Origin: an uncultured Collinsella sp.
GTDB lineage: Bacteria; Actinomycetota; Coriobacteriia; Coriobacteriales; Coriobacteriaceae
Direction of reading: 5' to 3'
Length of the DNA stretch: 38,630 bases
NCBI GenBank assembly: GCA_902494585.1
Contig: CABUUD010000007.1
Span: forward strand, 1-38,630
Of this stretch, positions 9,311 to 16,310 are shown one piece after another. The position numbers were made by a program, and so were the translations under genes. Position 1 is the stretch's first letter, and every line of letters begins with the position of its first letter. The notes below the pieces were generated by a model. It did not search any database. It was not told the DNA's origin and worked only from the letters and a program-made list of their open reading frames with translations.

Positions 9311-10516
9311 ATGACCGCAACTGCACCCGCAGCACCCGCTAAGGTGTACTTCACCAACCTGCGCACGCATGCTCGCGAGAGCCAGCTCGACAAGCTCAAG
9401 CGCCTCATACGTCACGCCGGTATTGAGCAGATCGACTTTGAGAACAAGTTCGTCGCCATCAAGATTCACTTTGGCGAGCTGGGCAACCTGAGCTTTTTGC
9501 GCCCCAACTACGCCCGCGCCGTCGCGGATGTCGTGAAGGAGCTGGGCGGCAAGCCCTTCCTCACCGACTGCAACACGCTCTATGTGGGTAGCCGCAAAAA
9601 CGCGCTCGAGCACATCGATACCGCCTATCAGAACGGCTTTACCCCGTATGCCACGGGTTGCCAGATCATCATCGCCGACGGCCTCAAGGGTACCGACGAG
9701 GCGCTCGTCCCGGTCGAGGGCGGCGAGTACGTGCACGAGGCCAAGATCGGTCAGGCGCTCATGGATGCCGATATCGTGATCAGCCTCACCCACTTTAAGG
9801 GCCATGAGCAGGCCGGCTTTGGCGGCGCCATGAAGAACCTGGGCATGGGCGGCGGCAGCCGCGCCGGCAAGATGGAGCAGCATGCCGCCGGCAAGCCGAA
9901 CGTCGCGACCGAGCACTGTGTTGGCTGCCGTGCCTGCGAAAAGGTCTGTGCGCACAACGCTATCTCGTTTGACGACACCCGCGAGCGCGAGCTTGCCAAC
10001 GGTAACACCCGCACGGTCCACGTGGCCGCCATCGACCACGATCGCTGCGTGGGTTGCGGCCGCTGCATCGGCGTGTGCAACCAGGACGCCATCAAGCCCG
10101 GCTATGACGCCGCGGCCGATGTGCTCAACTGCAAGATCGCCGAGTACACCAAGGCCGTTGTCGACGGCCGCCCGAGCTTCCACATCTCGCTTGCCATGGA
10201 CATCAGCCCCAACTGCGATTGTCATCCCGAAAACGACACACCTATCGTCAACGATATCGGTATGTTCGCGAGCTTCGATCCGGTCGCCATCGACCAGGCC
10301 TGCGCCGATGCCGTCATAGCATCCGAGCCGCTGCCCAACACCGAGCTCACCGATAGCGCGGCCAAGATGGAGCACAACCACGAGCATCTGGAGGGCGAGC
10401 AGGCCAAGGACCCCTTCTGCATCACGCATCCCGACACCGACTGGCGCGTGTGTATCGCGCACGCCGAAAAGATTGGCCTGGGCACGAGCGAGTACGAGCT
10501 CATCGAGGTCAAGTAG
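9311..10516 (+). CDS. DUF362 protein with two [4Fe-4S] ferredoxin motifs
   Basis: Protein of 401 residues. The DUF362 region occupies most of the chain, and a ferredoxin module carries two complete CxxCxxCxxxC sets: C203/206/209/213 and C246/249/252/256. It should bind two [4Fe-4S] clusters and take part in electron transfer in the cytoplasm; there is no signal peptide or membrane segment. The C-terminal part has a histidine- and glutamate-rich stretch (about 355-375). Proteins of this kind are common in anaerobes and usually lack an assigned reaction. The gene stands alone, ending at a strong hairpin. Confidence 0.88.
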   Translation: MTATAPAAPAKVYFTNLRTHARESQLDKLKRLIRHAGIEQIDFENKFVAIKIHFGELGNLSFLRPNYARAVADVVKELGGKPFLTDCNTLYVGSRKNALEHIDTAYQNGFTPYATGCQIIIADGLKGTDEALVPVEGGEYVHEAKIGQALMDADIVISLTHFKGHEQAGFGGAMKNLGMGGGSRAGKMEQHAAGKPNVATEHCVGCRACEKVCAHNAISFDDTRERELANGNTRTVHVAAIDHDRCVGCGRCIGVCNQDAIKPGYDAAADVLNCKIAEYTKAVVDGRPSFHISLAMDISPNCDCHPENDTPIVNDIGMFASFDPVAIDQACADAVIASEPLPNTELTDSAAKMEHNHEHLEGEQAKDPFCITHPDTDWRVCIAHAEKIGLGTSEYELIEVK

Positions 10517-10563
10517 CGCCTGTCTATTGGACAAAACAAGCGCCTTTGTAGCGTTAGTTGAGC

Positions 10564-10602
10564 AAAAGCCGCCTGCGAGCGCAACGCTCTCGGGCGGTTT
10601 TC
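10564..10602 (+). terminator. Terminator after the DUF362 gene
   Basis: AAAAGCCGCC and GGCGGTTTT pair around an inner GAGCG-CAA-CGCTC stem, ending in TTTT. It lies 47 nt after the stop codon. Because A-tracts flank the other side it may work in both directions. Confidence 0.7.
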
Positions 10603-10726
10603 CGGAAGTATGCGGCAAATTTCGAGACCGCCGAGCACACGACATTTTTTGGCAACAAAACCCCTGATAAATTGTTGGTAAAACTGCGGTCTGGTCGGCA
10701 GTTCCAGATTTTGCCGCATACTTCCG
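10603..10726. repeat. 124-bp nested palindrome between convergent genes
   Basis: Perfect 17-bp inverted arms, CGGAAGTATGCGGCAAA (10603-10619) and its complement at 10710-10726. A second inverted pair, AGACCGC (10625-10631) against GCGGTCT (10685-10691), is nested inside, then AACAA against TTGTT. It begins directly after the terminator and fills the gap before the hydrolase gene. Its architecture parallels the element at 106-259, but the sequence is different. Confidence 0.7.
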
Positions 10727-10767
10727 AAAATAGGGGGTTAGATAAAGCCTCAGACGTTGCTATTCGC

Positions 10768-11733
10768 CTAAAAATACTCGTCGAGGAACTTGTTGACCGT
10801 GCTCCAGTAGAGCTCGGGGTCAACTTGCGCACTCTTGGCGTGGGTGGCGCCATGGATGGTGAGCTTTTGCTTGACCTTGCTGGCGCACGCGTCGTAGTTT
10901 TGGTCGAGCATGCTGTACGGCACAAAGGTGTCCTGGTCGCCGTGGATAAACAGCATGGGAACCGTCGCGTGTTTGAGTTGCTCCACACTGCTCGCCTTAT
11001 GAAAGTCGTAGCCCGCGCGCACGTTGCACACCAAGTTTGCTACATCGAGCAAGGGAAAGCTGGGCAGGCCGAACACGTCCTTGAGCTGCAGAGAGAACTC
11101 GTCCCAAACACTCGTATAGCCGCAGTCCTCGATAATGCATTTCACGTTGGACGGCAAAGATTCTCCCGCCACGTTCATGGCGGTCGCCGCGCCCATCGAT
11201 TCGCCAAAGACCAGGATGCGCGCCTCGGGGTCGGCCGCAACGATCCGCCCAATCCATGCAACGACATCGAGCCGCTCGGGCCAGCCCATGCCGATATAGT
11301 CGCCGCCGGAGCGCTCGTGGGCGCGAGCTGCGGGTGCGAGTACGTTCATGCCACGGTCATGGAAGCGCTTGGCGTATCGGGCCATGCCGATGGGCTCGTT
11401 GGTATATCCATGCAGGCAGACGGCGTAATCGTGGGTGTTCTCCGAGGCGGCAAAATACCAAGCGGCAAGCTCGGTTCCGTCATCTGCGGTGAGGCTGCTG
11501 CTCTCGCGGTTCTCTTTAAACCATGCCCGTGCCTCGGTGTCCTCGGCATCCGGCTGCTCACCTTCTTTGTCGTTCTTGCTATCCTGCATCATCTTCATGG
11601 TGTATGGCGCGCGGGGATTCAGCGCGAAGTCAAACAGAAAGTTGCCGGCAAATCCGAGCAGCGCAACGACAGCCACCAGTGCAACGATGCCGGCTATCTT
11701 GAGCTTTCGATGGGAACGTGCGTTTTGAGCCAT
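10768..11733 (-). CDS. Membrane-anchored alpha/beta hydrolase
   Basis: Protein of 321 residues with an N-terminal membrane anchor (about 12-31) and an alpha/beta hydrolase domain that probably faces outward. The nucleophile elbow is GESMG with S179, the acid is D268 in HGDQDTFVP, and the histidine is H298 in HGATH; the oxyanion-side motif is CLHGYTNEP. It belongs to the peptidase-S9/esterase-like group often named after BEM46 or YqkD. The substrate is unknown. The start is supported by AGGAGA (complement of 11741-11746) 7 nt upstream. A good promoter with two operator-like palindromes precedes it, so it is probably regulated by a repressor not in the window. Confidence 0.88.
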   Translation of the reverse strand: MAQNARSHRKLKIAGIVALVAVVALLGFAGNFLFDFALNPRAPYTMKMMQDSKNDKEGEQPDAEDTEARAWFKENRESSSLTADDGTELAAWYFAASENTHDYAVCLHGYTNEPIGMARYAKRFHDRGMNVLAPAARAHERSGGDYIGMGWPERLDVVAWIGRIVAADPEARILVFGESMGAATAMNVAGESLPSNVKCIIEDCGYTSVWDEFSLQLKDVFGLPSFPLLDVANLVCNVRAGYDFHKASSVEQLKHATVPMLFIHGDQDTFVPYSMLDQNYDACASKVKQKLTIHGATHAKSAQVDPELYWSTVNKFLDEYF

Positions 11734-11751
11734 GCGGTATTCTCCTATAAG

Positions 11752-11769
11752 ATGTTAATACATCAACAT
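11752..11769. promoter_or_regulatory. Operator-like palindrome, site 1 (GTTRATRCRTCAAC)
   Basis: An 18-bp near-palindrome with core GTTAATACATCAAC (11754-11767), flanked by AT pairs. It lies in the 5' untranslated region of the hydrolase gene and shares the consensus GTTRATRCRTCAAC with site 2 at 11799-11812. Confidence 0.55.
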
Positions 11770-11770
11770 T

Positions 11771-11786
11771 TAATGCAAGCGCATTA
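11771..11786. promoter_or_regulatory. Palindrome TAATGC-N4-GCATTA at the hydrolase -10
   Basis: Perfect 6-bp arms with a 4-bp centre, overlapping the CATAAT -10 box of the hydrolase promoter. It may be a third protein-binding site of a different type. Confidence 0.4.
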
Positions 11787-11811
11787 TGGACGTTCGCCGT
11801 TGATGCGTCAA
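11783..11811 (-). promoter_or_regulatory. Sigma-70 type promoter of the hydrolase gene
   Basis: On the minus strand TTGACG (complement of 11806-11811) and CATAAT (complement of 11783-11788) are separated by exactly 17 nt. The -35 box lies inside palindrome site 2, so a protein bound there would block polymerase. Confidence 0.65.
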
Positions 11812-11812
11812 C
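11799..11812. promoter_or_regulatory. Operator-like palindrome, site 2
   Basis: GTTGA-TGCG-TCAAC, a perfect 5-bp inverted repeat overlapping the hydrolase -35 box, with the same consensus as site 1; the two centres are 45 bp apart. Confidence 0.55.
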
Positions 11813-11854
11813 AGACAAAGAATGGGTAAACAAAGGGTCACGTATGGTGCAAAT

Positions 11855-11908
11855 TTCGCACGTACCTAGACGCTTTGATATAGTGTTGAGAACTCTTTAC
11901 GTTGGAGG
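11855..11908 (+). promoter_or_regulatory. Candidate promoter and RBS of the PAQR gene
   Basis: TATAGT (11879-11884) is a good -10, with a weak -35 TTCGCA (11855-11860) 18 nt before it. GGAGG (11904-11908) lies 11 nt before the ATG at 11920. Confidence 0.45.
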
Positions 11909-11919
11909 ATGTAACCGGC

Positions 11920-12603
11920 ATGTCCGATTCGAGCGACAGTTCTAAGCCGCGACCCAAGATCGCGGCCGTTCCACACTACACGGTGGGTGAGGAGATCATG
12001 AACTCCGTCACCCATGGTGTCGGCTGCCTGCTGGGTATCGCGGGCCTGGTGCTCCTGATCGTATTCGCCGCCCTGCGCGGCGGAGGCCCGGCCCACATGG
12101 CCGCGGCAATTGTCTATGGCGTCAGCATTATCCTCGAATACCTAGCCTCCACGCTCTACCACGCGATTCAGCCCGCGCGCGCCAAGCGCGTGTTTCGCAT
12201 CATCGACCACAGCTGCATCTACCTGCTCATTGCGGGCAGCTATACGCCGTTTTGCCTTATCACGCTCGCAAACGACGGCGGCCCTGCGCTGTTCTTTGCC
12301 GTATGGGCCATCGCCATTATCGGCATCGCCCTCGAGTGCTTTATGCGCGAGCGTCAACCGCACTGGGTAAGCGGCCTGGTCTACCTGCTGATGGGCTGGC
12401 TCGTCGTCTTTAATCTGCCCGAGCTCGTGTCGCTGCTCAACCCCGTGGCACTTGCCCTGCTCGCCGTCGGCGGCGTGTGCTACACCGCGGGCGTGCCGTT
12501 CTATATCGCCAAAAACGTGCGCTACCTGCACAGCGTGTTCCACCTGTGGGTGCTCGCCGGCAGTATCTTCCAGTTCATGGCGGTGATCCTCTTCGTAATC
12601 TAG
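11920..12603 (+). CDS. PAQR / hemolysin III family membrane protein
   Basis: Integral membrane protein of 227 residues with about seven helices. Conserved PAQR motifs are in place: EEIMNSVTHGVG at the N-terminus, STLYH, DHSCIYLLIAGSYTP, and HSVFHLWVLAGS near the C-terminus. The histidines and aspartate of these motifs form the metal site seen in adiponectin-receptor relatives. The name hemolysin III comes from one Bacillus protein; bacterial members such as YqfA are better linked to membrane lipid or stress roles. The ATG at 11920 was chosen over a TTG at 11902 that lies in the ribosome-binding site. Confidence 0.92.
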   Translation: MSDSSDSSKPRPKIAAVPHYTVGEEIMNSVTHGVGCLLGIAGLVLLIVFAALRGGGPAHMAAAIVYGVSIILEYLASTLYHAIQPARAKRVFRIIDHSCIYLLIAGSYTPFCLITLANDGGPALFFAVWAIAIIGIALECFMRERQPHWVSGLVYLLMGWLVVFNLPELVSLLNPVALALLAVGGVCYTAGVPFYIAKNVRYLHSVFHLWVLAGSIFQFMAVILFVI

Positions 12604-12648
12604 CGACCACGCCTGCGCGCTCGCGTCCTTGTTTGGGCGCCGGTGCAA

Positions 12649-12698
12649 TTGCCGTATCCGCCGTCAACGTTTTAATCCGACGTCCCGAATCTTGGAGG
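12649..12698 (+). promoter_or_regulatory. Possible promoter and RBS of the CNNM gene
   Basis: TTGCCG (12649-12654) and TTTAAT (12671-12676) are 16 nt apart. GGAGG (12694-12698) is the only Shine-Dalgarno-like sequence and is unusually far, 15 nt, from the ATG at 12714. Confidence 0.3.
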
Positions 12699-12713
12699 TT
12701 CGAGAAACTCCCG

Positions 12714-14087
12714 ATGGACATAACCATCTCCCTTATCACTACCCTCGTTTTGACCCTCATCAACGGTTACTTCTCTATGTCCGAGATGGCGCTCACCACG
12801 GCCAAACGCGCCGTGTTGGAGCGCGAGGCCGAGGAAGGTGACAAGCGCGCCGAGCACGCCATTAAGCTAGCTGCCGACTCCGACCAGCTGCTCGCCACCA
12901 TCCAGGTCGCCATCACGCTCGTGGGCTTCGCCTCGTCCGCCGTCGCCTCGACGAGTCTGTCCGACCCGCTCGCCACGTGGCTCATGAGCTTTGGCATCGC
13001 GCCGCTCTCCGCCATCGCGCGCGGCCTGGCGCCGGTCATCATCACCGTCGCGGTCGCCTTCGTGTCCATCGTGATTGGCGAGCTCGTCCCCAAGCGCATC
13101 GGCCTGGCCAATGCCGAGGGCGTATCCAAGCAGGTCGTGGGACCGTTGTCGTTTTTCCAAAAGATCGCCCGTCCGCTCGTGTGGCTGACTGGCGCTTGCT
13201 CCGATGGCCTGGCCCGCATCCTGCGCATCAAGAGTGCCGACGACCGCCAGAACGTCTCGGAGGAAGAGATCAAGTACATGGTCTCGGAGCAGGACGACCT
13301 GCTCGACGAGGAAAAGCGCATGATCCACGAGATCTTCGACCTGGGCGACACCGTTGCCCGTGAGGTCATGGTGCCGCGCGTGGACACCACCATGTGCGAG
13401 GATGACGAGACGGTCGCCGACGTGCTGTCCACCATGCGCCAGACCGGCTTCAGCCGCATCCCCGTCTATCACGAGGACCCCGACAACGTCGCGGGCATCG
13501 CACACATCAAGGACCTGATTCAGCCTGCGCTCGACGGCAAGGGCGACCAGCCCATCGCCGGCTTTTTGCGCGACGCCACCTTTGTGCCCGACACCAAGGA
13601 CATCCTGCCGCTGCTGTCCGAGATGCAGACCTCTCACGACCAGATCGTGGTGGTCGTGGACGAGTACGGCGGTACGGCCGGCATTATCACCATCGAGGAC
13701 ATCGTCGAGGAGATCGTCGGCGAGATCGAGGACGAGTTCGACCCCGACAACAAGTATCTCACGCGCCTTTCGCGCCGCGAGTGGCTCGTTGATGGGCGTT
13801 TTTCGTGCGATGACGCGATTGAGCTTGGTTGGCCGCTCGAGGAAAGCGATGATTATGAGACCATCGCCGGCTGGATTTTGGAGCTTTGCGACTCGGTGCC
13901 CGACATCGGAGAGGTGTTTGAGGTCGCGGGGTACAAGTTTAAAGTGCAGTCGATGCGTGGCCAGCGCATCTCGCTCATCCGCGTGATCGCTCCGGCCGAA
14001 ACCGATAAGAAGGATTCCGAGTCTTCGGCAGAGAAGCCGGCGGCGTCGGGTGCGGGCTCTGTGGATCCGCACGATGGCGACGAGTAG
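12714..14087 (+). CDS. CNNM/CorC-family protein (DUF21-CBS-CorC_HlyC)
   Basis: Protein of 457 residues with the full CNNM plan: a DUF21 membrane domain (about 1-190, including NGYFSMSEMALTTAKR near its start), a pair of CBS domains (about 215-335; VARE-VMVPR opens the first and TAGIITIEDIVEEIVGEIEDE closes the second), and a CorC_HlyC domain (about 350-430). Bacterial members mediate or regulate Mg2+ (or Co2+) efflux. The last 25 residues are a serine/alanine/acidic tail. It is in the same direction as the PAQR gene, 110 nt apart. A Mg2+ role would fit the putative Mg2+ module at 18038-21153. Confidence 0.92.
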   Translation: MDITISLITTLVLTLINGYFSMSEMALTTAKRAVLEREAEEGDKRAEHAIKLAADSDQLLATIQVAITLVGFASSAVASTSLSDPLATWLMSFGIAPLSAIARGLAPVIITVAVAFVSIVIGELVPKRIGLANAEGVSKQVVGPLSFFQKIARPLVWLTGACSDGLARILRIKSADDRQNVSEEEIKYMVSEQDDLLDEEKRMIHEIFDLGDTVAREVMVPRVDTTMCEDDETVADVLSTMRQTGFSRIPVYHEDPDNVAGIAHIKDLIQPALDGKGDQPIAGFLRDATFVPDTKDILPLLSEMQTSHDQIVVVVDEYGGTAGIITIEDIVEEIVGEIEDEFDPDNKYLTRLSRREWLVDGRFSCDDAIELGWPLEESDDYETIAGWILELCDSVPDIGEVFEVAGYKFKVQSMRGQRISLIRVIAPAETDKKDSESSAEKPAASGAGSVDPHDGDE

Positions 14088-14111
14088 GACAAGGAAGAGT
14101 AGGGGAGAGTT

Positions 14112-14957
14112 ATGGCAGGCCTGTTCAACATCCTTAAGGTCACCGTCAGCGAGGACAAGATCTGCGCGCATGTGCTGGTGAACCCCGGCATGCCGCTCAT
14201 GACCTCGGAGGATATCGAGGCCACGGCGCGCGTGTATTACCTGGTGCCGGCGATTGCCAAGCACCTGTGCCTGGGCGATTCCGGTCGCGAGTTCCAGGAC
14301 TGCATGGGCCAGACCGAGCTTTGCCATCTGCTTGAGCATGTGACGGTCGAGCTCATGAACGAGACCGGGCTTGCCGGTAGCATCTCGTGCGGCCGCACGC
14401 GCGTAAGCGAGCACGACGAGCGCGTCTTTGAGGTTGAGCTTTCGTGCCCCGACGACGCGCTGGCCATCGGTGCGCTGTCTTCGGCGACCTTTATGATGGA
14501 CTGGGCCTATCTGCACGCCGACCAGCCTGCCCCCGACGTGGAGGGCACGGTCGCGGGCCTGCGCAACCTGGTACTGGGCATGCGCGCCGAGGCCGAGGGC
14601 AAGGACCCGCACGAGGCTGTCGCCTCCGCGAACGCCGAGGGCGAGGCCGGGGACGCGACCGAGGACGAGGCGCCTGCCGAGGCTGCCGTTGATCCTGTCG
14701 ACGAGGCGCCTGCCGAGGCGGCTTCCGAGCCCGAGTCCGCGGAGCCCCAGGGCGTCCCGAGCTTTGACGACGAGCCGCAGGAGGCAATCGATACCGAGGG
14801 CGCGACCGCCGAAAGCCACGAGGCCCCCGCTGCCGTCTACGGTGGCGCGGCGACGGCTCCGGTGGCCCCCGCGCGCGAGGGAGCGCTGCCGCTCGTTGAC
14901 GGCGCCGGCGAGGACCCGGGCGCTACAGTGGCCATGCCTGCCATGCCGCAGGAGTAG
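14112..14957 (+). CDS. Stand-alone relative of the cyanophycin synthetase N-terminal domain
   Basis: Protein of 281 residues. Residues 1-160 resemble the N domain of cyanophycin synthetase CphA1: HLLEHVTVELMNE (72-84) followed by a GLAG segment and CGRTR (93-97) lines up with the CphA1 pattern HxxEHVxxEL...AG...GRTR. The N domain of CphA1 is known to have a metallopeptidase-like activity that cuts cyanophycin. H72-xx-E75-H76 could form such a metal site here. Residues 161-281 are an acidic, alanine/proline-rich low-complexity tail. No ligase or polymerase domain is present. The gene starts 24 nt after the CNNM gene with a GGGGAGAG ribosome-binding site. The homology is from memory of the family, not a search. 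Confidence 0.6.
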   Translation: MAGLFNILKVTVSEDKICAHVLVNPGMPLMTSEDIEATARVYYLVPAIAKHLCLGDSGREFQDCMGQTELCHLLEHVTVELMNETGLAGSISCGRTRVSEHDERVFEVELSCPDDALAIGALSSATFMMDWAYLHADQPAPDVEGTVAGLRNLVLGMRAEAEGKDPHEAVASANAEGEAGDATEDEAPAEAAVDPVDEAPAEAASEPESAEPQGVPSFDDEPQEAIDTEGATAESHEAPAAVYGGAATAPVAPAREGALPLVDGAGEDPGATVAMPAMPQE

Positions 14958-15036
14958 GCTCACCTGCTTATCACCATCATGTACCTGCGCCTTTACCGTA
15001 CGCAGATGAGCAAGACGGCAAGCGCTGTGCTGCGGG

Positions 15037-15042
15037 TATAAT
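15037..15042 (+). promoter_or_regulatory. -10 box of the YtxH operon
   Basis: A perfect TATAAT, preceded by GGG. No good -35 is seen 16-18 nt upstream. It would give a 5' leader of about 45 nt before the ATG at 15094. Confidence 0.5.
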
Positions 15043-15093
15043 GGACAGCATTCAAACGGTGGGCGCCGAGGTGCCCGCAGGAGAGGAATGAAC

Positions 15094-15483
15094 ATGGGTA
15101 AGACTTTCAACTTTATCTCGGGTGCGCTCTTCGGTGCTGCCGCCGGCGCCATCATCGGCGTTGCTCTGGCTCCGCGCTCGGGTGCCGAGACCCGCGCCAT
15201 GGCTGCCGATATCGCCAACGACGCCTGGGATAACATGCGCGACACCTACGAGCACGGTGCCGAGGGGGCCCGCGCCGCGGTCAACGATTTTGGCCCGATG
15301 GTCGACGCCAAGACCGATGACCTGCGTGCCAAGGTCGACCTTGCCCGCGAGCGCATGGACCAGCTGCGTGAGCAGCTCAACGACGCCATCTCGGGCGGTA
15401 ACGTGACGCCCGCCGCCGATGTCGTGGTTGAGAACGCCGTCGAGGCCGACGCCGAGGCCGCGGAGCCTTCGACCGAGGCATAA
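15094..15483 (+). CDS. YtxH-like small membrane protein
   Basis: Small protein of 129 residues with one glycine/alanine-rich N-terminal membrane segment (about 6-26, FISGALFGAAAGAIIGVALA) ending in the typical APRSGAETR of YtxH proteins, then a long charged amphipathic helix and an acidic alanine-rich tail. YtxH proteins are associated with envelope and general stress but have no known activity. Two in-frame ATGs exist; I prefer 15094, since AGGAG (15079-15083) and GAGG (15083-15086) are 10 and 7 nt from it but too close to 15088. Its stop overlaps the next start by one base (TAATG), so the pair is coupled. Confidence 0.85.
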   Translation: MGKTFNFISGALFGAAAGAIIGVALAPRSGAETRAMAADIANDAWDNMRDTYEHGAEGARAAVNDFGPMVDAKTDDLRAKVDLARERMDQLREQLNDAISGGNVTPAADVVVENAVEADAEAAEPSTEA

Positions 15484-16238
15484 TGCGCGCCGGGGATTTT
15501 GTCGGCGCCAAGATCTATCGCAAGCCTACCGAGGATAAGCGCACCAAAAAAGACGGCACGCCGCGCAGCCCTAAAAAGCTCGGCAAGATTCACTTTCCGG
15601 TTTTTACCCCGGGCGGCACGCGCGTGGTGGGCTTTATGGTTCGCCAGTCCGATATCGCGGGCATGATCGAGCGCCCCGACCGTTTTGTGGCGCTCGATGC
15701 CATTGGCGTCTACGAGGGCGCCATCGCAGTTGACGACGTCAAGGGCACCTACGATGCCGCTGCGGCCAAACGTCTCGACATCAACCTGGACGACTGCATT
15801 ATCTGGGTTGGCATGGACGTGCGCACGGAGTCGGGCGATGTCGTGGGCTATTGCTCGGATGTGGAGTTCAAGCCGCGTTCGGGCATCGTGCAGACGTTCT
15901 ATGTGACCACTGGCACTGCCTCGAGTGTGCTGGTGGGCGACACGCAGATGCCGCCCACGATGCTGCGCGGCTATGCGGACGGCGCGATGATCGTTTCGGA
16001 CGAAGTCAAGTCGCTCGGGTATTCGGGCGGTGCCGCTGCAAAGGCTGCCGAGGCAAGCGTCGTGGTGGGCGATAAGGTCAAGAAGGGCGCCAAGGTGCTC
16101 GATGACAAGGGCTCGGTTGCCGTGGACAAGGGCAGTCGCGCGCTGGGCAAGCAGCTCGGCAAGACGCGCGGTATGTTCAAGGCCTTTAAGGACGAATATC
16201 AAAAGGCGAGCGGGAGCTCGTCAAAAGCTAGCAAATAG
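15483..16238 (+). CDS. PRC-barrel domain protein
   Basis: Soluble protein of 251 residues with two PRC-barrel-like beta-rich units (about 3-80 and 105-155), the second with the hallmark GDVVGYCSDVEF (new strand after a glycine turn). A lysine/alanine-rich C-terminal third (about 175-251) looks flexible and basic. PRC barrels act as small adaptor or RNA/protein-binding modules. It is translationally coupled to the YtxH protein, so both probably act at the membrane. The Mg2+-module protein at 18038 starts with a similar domain, which could be coincidence. Function otherwise unknown. Confidence 0.7.
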   Translation: MRAGDFVGAKIYRKPTEDKRTKKDGTPRSPKKLGKIHFPVFTPGGTRVVGFMVRQSDIAGMIERPDRFVALDAIGVYEGAIAVDDVKGTYDAAAAKRLDINLDDCIIWVGMDVRTESGDVVGYCSDVEFKPRSGIVQTFYVTTGTASSVLVGDTQMPPTMLRGYADGAMIVSDEVKSLGYSGGAAAKAAEASVVVGDKVKKGAKVLDDKGSVAVDKGSRALGKQLGKTRGMFKAFKDEYQKASGSSSKASK

Positions 16239-16259
16239 CGACGTACCAATTGATGGGAG

Positions 16260-16289
16260 GCAAGCCGGAGACCTGTTGCTCCGGCTTGC
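16260..16289 (+). terminator. Hairpin between the PRC-barrel and deacetylase-like genes
   Basis: GCAAGCCGGAG and CTCCGGCTTGC form an 11-bp perfect stem with an 8-nt loop. It is followed by TGCGTTTAT rather than a T-run, so it may be a weak terminator or an mRNA-stability element. Confidence 0.5.
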
Positions 16290-16310
16290 TGCGTTTATGG
16301 GGGAGGGCAC

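Noticed and set aside
11920..14087. Hemolysin toxin genes
   Set aside because: Both belong to families carrying a historical hemolysin name (PAQR/HlyIII and CNNM/CorC) but have membrane-homeostasis domains and no toxin features.
12867..15245. A 792-codon open frame on the minus strand opposite the CNNM and CphA-N-like genes
   Set aside because: It has no recognisable domain, is rich in Arg/His/Gly as expected of a shadow frame, and the plus-strand genes have intact conserved motifs. GC-rich third positions remove stops from the opposite strand.
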